Below the pieces are notes generated by a model. That model did no database searches. It saw only the letters and a list, made by a program, of their open reading frames with translations, and had not been told where the DNA came from. The position numbers and the translations under genes were made by a program. From Laburnicola sp. R22_1 (taxonomy: Eukaryota > Ascomycota > Dothideomycetes > Pleosporales > Didymosphaeriaceae): a stretch of DNA of 64,000 bases. Positions 33,506 to 44,494 of this stretch are shown one piece after another; within the stretch, counting starts at the first letter, position 1, and each line of letters begins with the position of its first letter. The stretch is from contig JACONQ010000011.1 in assembly GCA_014281115.1 (NCBI GenBank), forward strand, positions 1,302,001-1,366,000, given 5' to 3'.

Positions 33506-34231
33506 GTCGAAACAAATTTGAGGTTTTGGTGGTGTGCAAAGTGTGCGTAGCGTGCTAGCTGGATGATGTAGTAGTGATGAACAACTGGGAAACGACTGCG
33601 GAGGCTTGGCCCACGAGTAGCCCACGTGCCGATGCATGGGGAGAGCCATGTGCGTCGCCCCGCTGCGGCCCTTTCAACTGTTGTGACTTGTAGAGCTGCA
33701 AAGGTAAGAATCAACCATCGTGTTCTCCGATGGGCCACGGTCAAGACCGAATAGGAGGCGGAATTGGCAAGGCTAACAACACACTAGGTCAAGATGACGG
33801 GCGTCCGTAATCAGGAGTCTCCATAGCAGCTACGCAGACACGATGGATTGTTTGTCGCAGCAAGTCGAACGTCTTGTGAAGGGTTGCAGAGATGCGGAGT
33901 GGGATTGCTAGGGCACCTCGGGCCCACCATCACATGCAATGGCGCAGTCCACGGGTGGATGAGATGGGAAGGAGCAGCTTGAAGCCTTGAACAGGTGCCA
34001 GCGGTAGGTAGTCCCTGCGAGGTTATCGGTATGCAGGAGAGCAATAGGAGAGCAATGCGCGAGACGTGAAAATTCTGCTTCCACGAACTTCATGCGAATG
34101 CCGCGGCCATGTCCCAGGTTGGCCTGTGTTGTCATAGCGCCAAGGGAGCCCTTGCTTTTTTGCCGGAGCTCCAGCTTGCTCGATCCTCAAATCCCTCACG
34201 GCCGCCTCGGAACCGCCCTACCACCGCCGCA
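33506..34231. promoter_or_regulatory. Divergent promoter region of the dehydrogenase and IDH1
   Basis: 726 bp between the two start codons. It should hold both promoters and leaders. No specific factor site is claimed. Confidence 0.45.
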
Positions 34232-35615
34232 ATGCTGTCGAGATGCTCCCAGAAGACGGCGCAGGTACGTACACAACGACCGCTGCGCCATTGGAGCGCC
34301 ACGAGAGCCTGCCAGCTAACGCGCCTGCCAGACGCTCCTGCGGGGCGCGCGGCCAGCCTCACGATGCGTCGCTGGCCAGTCCATGGCCACCAGATGTAGG
34401 CGCAAACCTCCCCAGACGTCGAAATGCCATGGAGACTAACAGCCTGCAGCCATGGCCACGGTCAACCACGACATCTTCAAGCCCACCAAATTTGGCGGCA
34501 AGTACACGGTGACGTTGATTCCTGGTACGCAGCGACAAGCACCTACCCGAATCGACTCGTATTGAACAAAGCGCAGGTGACGGTATCGGCGCCGAGGTGT
34601 CCGAGTCGGTGCAGCAGATCTTCAAGGCCGACAACGTGCCCATCGAGTGGGAGCAGGTCAACGTCAGCGGTGTCGAGTCGGGCAACAAGCACTCCGAGGA
34701 GCTCTTCCGCGAGGCCATCGCCTCGCTCAAGCGCAACAAGCTGGGCCTGAAGGGTATCCTTCATACGCCCATTGAGCGCTCCGGCCACCAGTCGTTCAAC
34801 GTCGCTCTCCGCCAGGAACTCGACATTTACGCTTCCATCGTCCTGATCAAGAACATCCCCGGCTACGAGACGCGCCACAAGAACATTGATCTCTGCATTA
34901 TCCGCGAGAACACCGAGGGAGAGTACTCCGGCCTGGAGCACCAATCTGTACCAGGCGTCGTCGAGTCGCTCAAGATCATCACCCGTGCCAAGTCAGAGCG
35001 TATTGCCAAGTTCGCCTTCGCCTTTTCTCTGGCCAACAACCGCAAGAAGGTTACCTGCATCCACAAGGCCAACATCATGAAGCTCGCCGACGGTCTCTTC
35101 CGCAATACCTGCAAGAAGGTGTCCGAAGACTACCCCACGATTGAGTACAACGACATGATTGTCGACAACGCGTCCATGCAGTGTGTGTCGCGGCCGCAGC
35201 AGTTTGACGTTTTGGTCATGCCCAACTTGTACGGAGGTATTCTCTCCAACATTGCGGCCGGCCTGGTTGGCGGCCCGGGTATTGTACCTGGTTGCAACAT
35301 GGGCCGTAATGTCGCTGTTTTCGAGCCTGGGTGCCGTCACGTCGGGCTTGACATCAAGGGCAAGGACCAGGCTAACCCCAGCGCTTTGATCCTGTCCTCT
35401 GCTATGCTCCTCCGACACATTGGTCTCGACGACCATGCCAACCGCATCGCACAGTCCGTATACAAGGTCATTGAGGACGGGTATGTATTGCAACTATGCG
35501 ATTAGTTGATCGACCGCTAACAGTATGCAGCAAGGTCCGTACGCGAGACATGGGAGGCAACTCCACGACGCAAGAGTTCACGAGAGCTATTTTGAACCAA
35601 ATGGAGAAGGCATGA
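34232..35615 (+). CDS. IDH1: NAD-dependent isocitrate dehydrogenase, regulatory-type subunit 1, mitochondrial
   Basis: Part of the octameric TCA-cycle enzyme oxidising isocitrate to 2-oxoglutarate in mitochondria. Five exons: 34232-34264, 34332-34395, 34450-34524, 34577-35480 and 35531-35615 (1161 nt, 386 residues), all GT-AG and in phase. The first two exons supply an Arg/Ser/Ala-rich presequence. The mature domain starts near Lys-Tyr-Thr-Val-Thr-Leu-Ile-Pro-Gly-Asp-Gly-Ile-Gly and includes Ile-Arg-Glu-Asn-Thr-Glu-Gly-Glu-Tyr and Asn-Leu-Tyr-Gly-Gly-Ile-Leu-Ser-Asn. The last exon gives Thr-Arg-Asp-Met-Gly-Gly. Assignment to subunit 1 rather than 2 rests on overall resemblance and the Tyr-Gly-Gly-Ile (not Tyr-Gly-Asp) form of the metal-site loop. 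Confidence 0.93.
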
Positions 35616-35881
35616 TGCGGGAAAGATCCCACCTAATCGTGATCTAGCCGAGAAGATAATACCGACTTTCACGCATGCTCACATTGGAATGGTCAATTTA
35701 GCTTACCGGTTGTGACGCATAATTGACGACAATTGGTCACGACGGTATGTATAATAGGCAGCTGATTGTGTATAGAGCTGTACTTTTATTTATATAGCTA
35801 GAACGCAAGAATCGATTCTATACCCCCCAAACGCCGCGCTATGCACATTTCGTCAGTCATGGTATCGTGTGTCTAGCAGAA
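35616..35881. other. Short region between convergent IDH1 and BUD23
   Basis: 3' untranslated regions of both genes are expected here. No other feature is seen. Confidence 0.45.
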
Positions 35882-36776
35882 TTAGAACTGTATCCGCCTC
35901 TTCCGCCCCGTATACTTTGAGCTCGGCTTCACGACCTTCCCTTTGCGCTCCATTTGCTCTTTCTTCTTCATGATCCACGCTTTGCTACCCTTGACCTCCT
36001 GGCCCCTCTTTGTCCCTTTACCGTTTCGCCGGCCATCCATGACATCTACCCCGTCCATACCCTTCACCACACCAGTAATGTCTCCATCCATGTCACCTCC
36101 TCCCACGGTCAACACAAGATATGTCTTGGCGTTCTTCGTGCCCATATCGTCCTCCAACAACCCCGCGCCGAACCCCGCCTTGATCGCCGCTTGCGACACC
36201 ATCTTCTTCTGCTCATCATTCTTGGGGTAAAATTGACACACGGCGCGGCCACCCCTTCTCAGACTCGCATACAGTCCTCCAAAAAACCGCGACAACCGTC
36301 CCAACGGGCTCTCCTCACTCGACTCTGCATTGCACAACCACTGAATCGCACTGATGCTAATCGCGGCGTCGAACGTGCCCGGCCGGAACGGCACGCCCTG
36401 CCCCGCATCTGCCAGAAACAGGTCCCCTTCTACCTCTTTCTCCAGCGCGACGCCCAGCATGCTGCTGCTGATGTCGAATCCGATCCAGACGTGGGGCCCG
36501 CCGGGGGTGCCTTCGGCATCGCTGTTGGATAGGATTTCCCCGCTGAGGCCGGAGCCGCAGCCTACGTCGAGGATGAGGGAGGGGCTGCGGAGGGCGAGGA
36601 GGGAGAGGGCGCGGTGGGTCATGGTGGATTGGATGTTGCGGATGCGCGAGGAGGTGGTGTATTTGCGGGACTCGCTGTCATTGTAGAAGAGGTCGGGGGG
36701 CCTGGAGGTTGTTAGATACTGTGCCGCTGGGGGAGTGGCAGGTGGGGGCGTACAGTGTGTCTTCTGGGCGCGACAT
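35882..36776 (-). CDS. BUD23: 18S rRNA (guanine-N7) methyltransferase Bud23
   Basis: Methylates a guanine of 18S rRNA during 40S subunit maturation, with Trm112 as the usual partner. Two exons, 36776-36754 and 36701-35882, with a 52-nt GT-AG intron. Exon 1 is only 23 nt (Met-Ser-Arg-Pro-Glu-Asp-Thr plus two bases) and restores the conserved start. The product is about 280 residues. Seen: Pro-Pro-Asp-Leu-Phe-Tyr-Asn-Asp at the start, the SAM motif Leu-Asp-Val-Gly-Cys-Gly-Ser-Gly, Ile-Gly-Phe-Asp-Ile-Ser, Ser-Ile-Ser-Ala-Ile-Gln-Trp-Leu-Cys, and the basic C-terminus ending Tyr-Thr-Gly-Arg-Lys-Arg-Arg. The tail carries a Gly/Asp/Met-rich insertion (about residues 206-230). It is divergent from SVP26, with only 276 bp between start codons. 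Confidence 0.95.
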
Positions 36777-37052
36777 GGCTGCGGTTGCTGGTATGAGCGA
36801 TCGGAGAGGGAAATTTTGGTCCGATATTTACTGTGTTTTAACTGCTAAGGTGTGGGTGGTGGGGCATGCGCACTGCACGCGAATGTCGAAAAAGCCAAGA
36901 TTCCGTCTTCGCCATAACTTTTTGGTGTTGCGTCCTGGGCTCGCGCCTGCCCCACACCTCGGCCGCGCACCAACGTATCTCCGAGCTTCGAGCCACCTTT
37001 CCGCCTGTGACCTCATCGTCACCAACTTCCTAACATATCACACTTTGCAATC
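36777..37052. promoter_or_regulatory. Compact divergent promoter of BUD23 and SVP26
   Basis: 276 bp separate the two start codons, so control elements are probably shared. No specific motif is claimed. Confidence 0.5.
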
Positions 37053-37908
37053 ATGTGGATACTACCGCTGCTCGGATACGTCGGTGTGATACTGGGCTTT
37101 GGGTTCCTGACACTGGCCATAGGTACGGAAGTATAATGATCCAAGAAGTCGAGCTGGGTAGGAGCTGATCCTGGTGTAGCTTCGGGACTGTATTACCTCT
37201 CGGAACTCGTGGAAGAGCACACCGTTCTAGCCAAGAAACTCCTGACCAGACTCATCTACGGCGTCGTCGCAATACAAGTGCTCCTCCTGCTCGTCGATGG
37301 CTTCCCACTCGGACTAAGCGCGCTGAGCATCGTGTCGCACCTCATCTACGCGCAGAACTTGCGTCGCTTTCCTATTGTCAAGCTCTCGGATCCCTTGTTC
37401 TTGATCTCCTGCGGTATGCCTGCCTGCCCTCTTGCCATTCTCCAGCATTGGAATGCTAACCACCTTAGCTCTGGTGATTCTGAACCACTACTTGTGGTTC
37501 CGCCACTTCAGTGCGCCGCCTCAACTCCATGCCACCTACTCGTATGCGCGCGACTCGTCTATACCTAGCTTTACCGAAATCGCCTCGTATTTCGGCCTCT
37601 GCGTCTGGCTCGTGCCGTTCGCACTTTTCGTCTCGCTATCCGCCGGGGAAAACGTGCTGCCCTCGATGGGCTCGGAGTACGCGACAGGAGAGGGGAGCAG
37701 CTTCATAAGTCCTGGCAAGGAACCTGCGGCTGGGTTTGGAAGCGGTGCGGGGGGAGTTGGTGGAGGGATGGACGGACGGAGAAGGCAGAGGAGTGGGACG
37801 AATGCGGGAATGGCGAAGAAGGCGATTGATGGAGTTAGGGGATGGGTGGGGGAGACGGGTGAGGTTATGGGATTTTGGAAGGGGGAGAGGACGAGGCCGA
37901 CGTTCTGA
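37053..37908 (+). CDS. SVP26: SVP26/TEX261 family ER membrane protein
   Basis: Svp26 is an ER-to-Golgi cargo adaptor for type II glycosyltransferases. Exons 37053-37122, 37180-37413 and 37469-37908, all GT-AG and in phase, give 247 residues. The first exon encodes a hydrophobic helix (Trp-Ile-Leu-Pro-Leu-Leu-Gly-Tyr...). Exon 2 gives Ser-Gly-Leu-Tyr-Tyr-Leu-Ser-Glu-Leu-Val-Glu-Glu-His, the family signature, and two more helices. Exon 3 starts with Leu-Asn-His-Tyr-Leu-Trp-Phe-Arg-His-Phe and another helix (Tyr-Phe-Gly-Leu-Cys-Val-Trp-Leu), and ends in a Gly/Arg-rich cytosolic tail. It fits functionally with the GH47 mannosidase at 23805, a possible cargo type, though linkage alone proves nothing. 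Confidence 0.92.
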
Positions 37909-38517
37909 GGGGTTGGGGTATGAGACGTATATGCTTAGTTCAAATCTATATCGGTTAATACTGATATGTGAGTTCTGTTCTTGTCCATATGATTGCTCGA
38001 CACTGATGGCTTTCATAGCAGATTCCCCTTTTGGACGCAGCACGCCCAGTGCAGCTAGCACGTGCCTATATGCCTTCAAATAAGGAGTCATAGGTCCGCA
38101 TGAGCGAATGGTATCGAGAGGACCTCCATGTACACTAGGATAACCTATAAGATCACAAATCCGCCATGGAAAGGTTCAGTGAGTCGCCCCGGGGACACGC
38201 TTTGCGTGTGACAGGCAAGGCCTTTCACCGACTCTCCAGCTGCAGTCGGACTGAACGGCGCGCCGGAAATACCCATAGTATCATGCCTCTCACGCTGGGA
38301 AATCTCCAGACAGAAACGTCTAGGTAGATAATCTGAATAATCAAAAGTTTCCAAACACTACTTCCTATCTCTATATACGTCGCGTACCAAAAACCAAAAG
38401 CCGAGAGAGAAACCCCAATCTATAACAAAAGAAAAGATGACATCAAGCCACCAGCAGGGGGCCAACCTCCTAAACCCCTCCCCGGACCCGTCTCCACCTC
38501 CACTCCATCCCTCCCCC
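37909..38517. other. Intergenic region
   Basis: Between convergent SVP26 and the synthetase remnant. No other gene is seen. Confidence 0.45.
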
Positions 38518-41261
38518 CTAAATCCCCCTCGCCTTCAACGCGCCACTCAAAATCTTCACAAAACTCGGCAAATGCTGCGGCGTCAACATGGTATAATGCG
38601 CCCCGTCCACCCGATGAATCCGCGGCTCCTCCCTCGTAAAATCCCTCCACCTCCCCAAATGATTCCTCTCCCAATCTTCCACACTCTTCGCCACCGCCGC
38701 CAACGGAATCGCACAAAAGACATCGATCCCATCCACCAACCCGCTAGGCTCGTAATCCACAGCCGAATACTGCAGCGCGAAGGCGAGATCCGCCCCGTTG
38801 GTGAGGGCCTCCTTGTCGAGCGCGAGCTCGTCCATGCGCTCTTTCGGCGCGCGATTGACGACCCAGTCGAGGCAGTATTCGCGCGAGTGCTGCGCGAGTT
38901 CCGGGTGTACGGCGTGGGCTCCTTCTTCGGTGAAGAAGTCGAGGAAGTAGGAGAGGTGGAGGAGGCAGGCTGTCCAGTCGAGTTGGCGCATGCGGTGCTT
39001 GATGTGCGGGGGGAGGTTGAGCGCGGCCAGCATCTTTACCTCGTCGTTGTTGCTGTTGAGCAGCTTGGTGATTTCGAAGGCGTACATGGAGCCGAAGGAG
39101 TAGCCGCCGATGGCGTAGGGACCGTTGGGTTGCACGCGCTTGATGTGCGCGTGGTACGTTGTGATGGCGTGCGTCTTTGCTGTCTTTGAAGTAGGCTTCG
39201 CCCTTTTCGAAGCCGCGGGCGCGAAGCGCGTAGAGAGGCCGGTCAGTGATGTGTGCGGCTAGACCGAGGAAGACGAGCACTTCGCCGACACCGGGGTGGA
39301 TGAGCCAGAGGGGTGTCTTGTCGCCCTTGTCTTGGAGGACAATGACGGGGTTGTATTCTTTAGGCTTGGAGATGTTCTCGAGAGCATCGGCGAGCCCCTT
39401 AGCCGTCGGGTTGGTGATGATCACCGAGACGGGGATCAGGCGGCCGATGATGTCTTCGAGCCTCTTCTTGATCTTGATGACGGCAATCGAGTTCACACCG
39501 AGGCCGAAGAGGTGCTCAGTGGTACCGATGTCACTAGCGGGGATGTCAATGACGGAAGCGAAAGCCTCCAAGATCTGTTCCTCAAGTGGGGTGGTCGGAG
39601 CTGTGTAGTTCTTCTGCTTGTATATGGCAGTCTCCTGCTCGTTCATCTGCTGGAACACATTGAACGCGCCAGCCTCAAAGCTCTTCTTTATCTTGGTGCG
39701 AGAGAGCTTTGCCGAGGGTCGTCTTTTGGAGCACCTGGTCGTTCAACGGGAGAATCAGGGGTCGCACGCCGACCTGCTCCATGACGCCCTTGGAGATAGC
39801 GTTGTTGGTAGCAATACGAGCGTTAAGATCGTCGACATTGTATGTAGGGGCATAGACGACAGCAATGTTCTCTGTCTCAGATCCCTTTGGTCGGTAGGCA
39901 AACGCAGCAGTGTAGCTGGGCTTCGCTCCCTCGACGCCTTCGAGAGTAGCCTCGACCTCATGAAGAGTGTAGTTGATACCGTTGATGATGAGAATTTCTT
40001 TAGTCCTACCAGTCAGATCGAGCTGGCCATCCGCCTCTATCTTGCCATTGTCGCCGGTGACGAACCAGCCGTCGTGGAAAGAGCTTTCGGAGGCCTCAGG
40101 GTTGCGGTAGTATTGCGAGAACATGACGGGTCCACGGACTTCTAGAGAACCTGAAGTTCCAGCAGGGACCTCTTTGCCATCCTCATCGACAATGCGCATC
40201 TCCATGCCCTTGTGAGTCGTATCAAGACTTCAAAACTCATTACCCCGAGCTTGGTCGCGGTAAGGGAAGTCCATGCTGTAGATGGAACCCGCGCAGGTCT
40301 CAGTCATACCGAAAACAGGCTTGACAACGTTCTTCGCGGCTCCGAATTTGGCAAAGGCAGCTGCTGCCTTTGCAGAAGTCTCGACCACGTTGGCCTCACC
40401 ACCAGATATGAGATGCTTGAGCGAAGACAGGTGGTAAGCGTCTTCTGGGAAGTCTTGAAGAGTGCGTAGGACGGCGGCGATGAAAAATTTGGGTCCGAAA
40501 GTGTAACCAACTTGGTGTCTATCCAAAAGGATGAGAAATGAGAGTGGATCCTGAACCAGGTCAGCGGCCTCGGCGTGGATCTGGTTAGCACCCGTGAACA
40601 TGGCATGCAGGTGAACCTCAGTCAAAGAGGCGACGTGATCGAACCCAATCCAGTTGAAGAAGACAGTCTCTGCCGTTGTGTCGTTCTTTGCCGACTTAGC
40701 CTCGACGGCAGCCAGGATCATACCGTGAGTGAGGACGACTGCCTTTGCGTTGCCGGTGGAGCCCGATGTCAACATCAAGGCAGCGATGTCGTCTGCGGTC
40801 TTGGACACGATTGAGGAGGGAGGAGCCGCGCCTGCAGATAAAGTCTCAACCGGCACAACGTTCAGTTCATCTTGGCCGGCGAATTCACCCAAGAGCCCAT
40901 TCTTTGTGAGACAGATAGGGTTCTCCAAAAGCGAGTTGAGATAAAGGATGAGGTTCTTCCTCTGTTCTGCGTTGTTGGAGAAAGGGGTGCTCATGATCGG
41001 GGTAGTCCCTGCCAAAGTGGTGGCCCAGAACCATTCGAGGCTGTCGAGCTGACGCTTGAAATGGAGTAGGAGGGGTTTGTTCGCCTCAACACCGAGAGTC
41101 TTCAACAGCTCAGCCTTGACCTAGGCGCGTTGGAGAAGTTCGGGATACGAGAGAAAGACAGCCGGGGCTTCGAGATTTCCGGGAGCATAGAGGGAAACAC
41201 CATTGTCTGCGGAGTTGGTCGCAGCGTGTTGAGGCAGCTGAGGAAGGGTGGAGAGAGCCAT
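38518..41261 (-). pseudogene. NRPS-like A-T-TE synthetase, disrupted by two stops and two frameshifts
   Basis: From the ATG at 41261 the product resembles single-module adenylation-thiolation-thioesterase synthetases of fungal specialised metabolism. The adenylation domain (about 41261-39690) has the Leu-Thr-Ser-Gly-Ser-Thr-Gly core and Gly-Met-Thr-Glu-Thr. The carrier domain (about 39610-39390) has Leu-Gly-Val-Asn-Ser, the Ser being the phosphopantetheine site. The thioesterase (about 39320-38518) has Gly-Tyr-Ser-Phe-Gly. Breaks: TAG at 41123-41121, TGA at 40232-40230 (same frame, inside a conserved stretch), a one-base frame change near 39705, and a 4-bp tandem duplication (ACGC twice) near 39170. 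All else is well preserved, so inactivation looks recent. Related enzymes act on aryl pyruvates; the substrate here is unknown. Confidence 0.85.
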
Positions 41262-42905
41262 GCTGACTATTGACTAGACATTCGTAAAGAATTAAAACCG
41301 CGAGGCTGTTGAAAAGACAGGCGCAGGAGAGGAACAGTGATGGTGTTGTTCTGTGCTTTGGAAGTTAGGGGGCTGACCCTTTTATTATCAGCACCACGAG
41401 AAGGAGTTGCGACCGACTCTCCACAGACAGTGGCTGGCCCTGATCCCTTCGTCGGCCCTCTGCAAAGTCACAAACTCCACTGGTGGACTCGATACCGAAG
41501 CTGAACGAGCATTACCATTGAGAAAACGCGGTACATGGTGGACTCCTCTGGAACTCAGCTAGCTTACCCACTCTACGCAGGCCCGGCGACTCAACTAATC
41601 GAAGGATCGTTGAGGAGATGTCAACATCGTGTCTAATGGGATGATGCTTGAATGCGGGCTTTATGTTTACTCCTTTACATCCTTTGAACGGAAATAGTTA
41701 CTCAAGAGGCTGAGAAAGCCTACTCAACAAGAATTAACGAGTTGAGTATGTAACATACTCTAACTCTGTGGCCATCTCAGTTGTCGGTGTAAAGGCCAGC
41801 TACACCAAGAATAGCTAACGCGGTGCTGATCTTGGCGTCAGACAGTGCTATGGTGGTTACACCGCTCAACGATCGCATTATGTTAACGGCAAACAGGAAC
41901 AGAATATTTTTCCTCTATTAGTCTGATCGACAAGCTGGCAGTATGAAGTGTACGTTTCGTGAGATGTGACCTACCATAGAAGCGCACAATCTACGTGGGG
42001 TTGCGTACATTTTCTGACTGATTGTAGCCTGTCAGATAGCTTGGCTCTGTGTAACTTGATCCCGTTGCGGCATATCCCCCAATGTCCGCATTAAGTATCT
42101 GCAAGTAAGGATCAGAAGCGAGCCGAGCGGAGTATAGTAGATCTGAGAGGTGCGTTGGCGTTGGAAAACGTCCGCCATTCCATAAGCCCTGCGTCCGATC
42201 CGCCGCCACCAAACAGGCAGACTACTAATCAAGCTCCAAGTATTGTGCTTAGATCAGAAGCTTATCTGGTCGACAGAATCCTCAGAGACTGTTGAGTGCG
42301 CAGCTGATGGAGGATTGGCGATTGTTGACCCCGTGATCCTATGAAACTCTTAGGCAAAAGCCACGGAGAATGTAACTATCTTTCCACGGACTCTCAACGT
42401 TGAGTGAGAGTGGGCCAATCCTTTGAAGACATGTTGGAAACGATTATGCGGATAGAGAAGGATGTTCGCGCATGAGGACGAAGTTGAGCATCGTAATTAC
42501 TACCCGTAAAAAGAGCCGACAGAGCGTCTGTACGTAGAGAATACATCAGGAGAGCGATCAACCGTGAGCCTTGAGGTGAACATGCACATCGTAACGGCCC
42601 GGTACGCATGTAGACTAGTGCCACTTTTGGTAAGGCAGATCATGCAAGCGAATCTCGTACACCGAAGGAGCTGCACGCCATACCTACCGGATGCGAAAAC
42701 GATCGGGCCGGACCAGGTGTGGAAGAATTATGTTGGGCTCGTTCTGCAGCGATTGGGACATCGGATACCGCTGCTGAAATTTCAACCTTAACTCTGGGCC
42801 ATGTCAGCCTTTCGTTGTCCAGCTCCCTTACTTTAATGCACCGTGAAACCCCTCAGGTTTGGCGTCCATCTTTGCAAACTTGAATATCCACACTCGCTCT
42901 TCAAC
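41262..42905. other. Intergenic region upstream of the synthetase remnant
   Basis: 1.6 kb between divergent genes. Short open frames on both strands (for example 42394-42791) have no recognisable motif. I call no gene here. Confidence 0.5.
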
Positions 42906-44059
42906 ATGGCGCCGAAGTTCACATACCTGGGCATGGGCTCTATGGGCCGTGTACGTAGCAATCCGCGGGGTGAAGATGTCAGCTAACGGTATCATGATCC
43001 AGGCCATGAGTAAAAACTTAGTTGAGAAGGGAAATCTAGATAAGCCAGTGACGCTCTGGAACCGAACTCACCAGGTGGCGAGCGAATGGGCTGCTAAAAT
43101 GGGATTTGGAGCCAACGCCGTGGAAGAGATCGAAGAGGCTGTCAAGGATGCCGACATTGTGTGGTCGTGCCTTGCCACTCAGGACGCAGTCCTCAACTGT
43201 TTCGAGAAGATGCTGAACACGGACGTCAAAGGCAAATTCTTCGTTGAGAGCTCAACCGTAACACCGGAGGCATCGAACAAGCTTGCCGAACGAGTGCGCG
43301 AGGCGGGTGCAGAATTCATCTCCATGCCGGGTATGTAGGCCACTACCTGTTTCGCTCCAACCCCGCAATCTAATGGTTTGCGGCACAGTTTTCGGAGAAC
43401 CCACCATGGCTATGGCTGGGAAGCTGGTAACCGTTCCGGCTGGGCCGAAGGAGTCAGTAGCAAAGATTCTGCCATATGTGGAAGGAGTGTAAGGCTACAC
43501 GTACACTCTTCGTGCGACGATACTGATGAAGCTATAGTGTCGCTCGTAGTGTTGTTAACCTAAGCGAGCAACAAGTCGGAACAGCCTCACACCTCAAGCT
43601 CATTGGAAATGTCATGATCCTGATGATGATCGAGGCAGTCGCAGAAATCCATGTCCTCGCAGAGAAAACCGGGTTGAAGAACGAAGTCATGCACGATGCC
43701 ATCAACACGCTCTGGCCTGGCGCTGCCGGCGTCTATTCCAGACAAATGTTGACAGGACACTACTACATCGAGAACGTGAGCAAGATATAGCTGCTTTGCA
43801 GTGGCTCTGCTAACTCAAACAGCCAATGGTGCCCATCGACATGGCGGTCAAGGTCTCGTCGCACGTGTTGAGTTTGGCCGAAGCACATGGAGCCGAGCTC
43901 CCTGCGTACAAAGTAGTGCGCAAACAGATTGATGCAGTCAAGGAATACTGCGGATCTGAGGGGGACCTTCTGGGCGTATACGGTGCCGGTCGTCTTCAAA
44001 GTGGGCTGCCGTACAAGAAAGAGAAGGTGCTCAACGAGAACGGCACAAGAATTAACTAA
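42906..44059 (+). CDS. Second NAD(P)-dependent beta-hydroxyacid dehydrogenase
   Basis: Five exons: 42906-42950, 43003-43330, 43389-43488, 43538-43775 and 43823-44059, GT-AG, in phase, total 948 nt and 315 residues. The N-terminus has Tyr-Leu-Gly-Met-Gly-Ser-Met-Gly (Rossmann Gly motif) and then Trp-Asn-Arg-Thr, as in NADP-preferring members of the family. The substrate loop reads Ser-Ser-Thr-Val-Thr-Pro, and exon 4 has His-Leu-Lys-Leu-Ile-Gly-Asn with the catalytic Lys. It is clearly diverged from the paralogue at 32447. Position next to the synthetase remnant and 7 kb from a Zn2Cys6 regulator raises the possibility of a role in that pathway, but a general metabolic role is equally likely. 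Confidence 0.9.
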
Positions 44060-44079
44060 TCGAATACGCTTTAGCAAGA

Positions 44080-44118
44080 CATGAATGAATGAATGAATGA
44101 ATGAATGAACGAATGAAA
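44080..44118. repeat. ATGA tetranucleotide microsatellite
   Basis: About nine near-perfect copies of ATGA with one interruption (GAAC), in the 3' flank of the dehydrogenase gene. Confidence 0.9.
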
Positions 44119-44333
44119 ACCGTCTCCTCTTTGCAACATAATGTATGCATTGTGTTGCAGCGGGACATCGCGTACCCGCCATCCATTGCCAAAGTCTATG
44201 CTCTATCCTCGTCGATTAGAAGCGCTTCCCGCGGATGAATCGTGATGCACAGAGCGGGCATCGGGAGCGACCGCGCCGCGAAGAGGCATCGGGGAGTGAG
44301 GTCCGCGCCGAAAACGCCAATTCGTGCTTACTA

Positions 44334-44378
44334 CCGAATTCGGCCACTCAACGCACAGACCCCACTCAACGCACAGTT
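44334..44378 (+). repeat. Left terminal inverted repeat of the 2135-bp pogo-like element
   Basis: 45 bp pairing with 46424-46468, one mismatch. It holds two copies of CCACTCAACGCACAG spaced 17 bp apart, probable transposase binding sites. Confidence 0.92.
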
Positions 44379-44494
44379 TGAGGATAGCCACCACTATTAC
44401 TTTTGAAGCTGCAGAGCTCTATATATATCGTAAAATCACTAGATTTTTAGAGTAGCATTTGCAGAAGCTTAATAAATCGATTAGCAACGATAAA

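Noticed and set aside
40200..40245. Intron to remove the second stop in the synthetase
   Set aside because: The sequence on both sides of the stop matches the conserved family stretch without a gap, so no intron is expected there.
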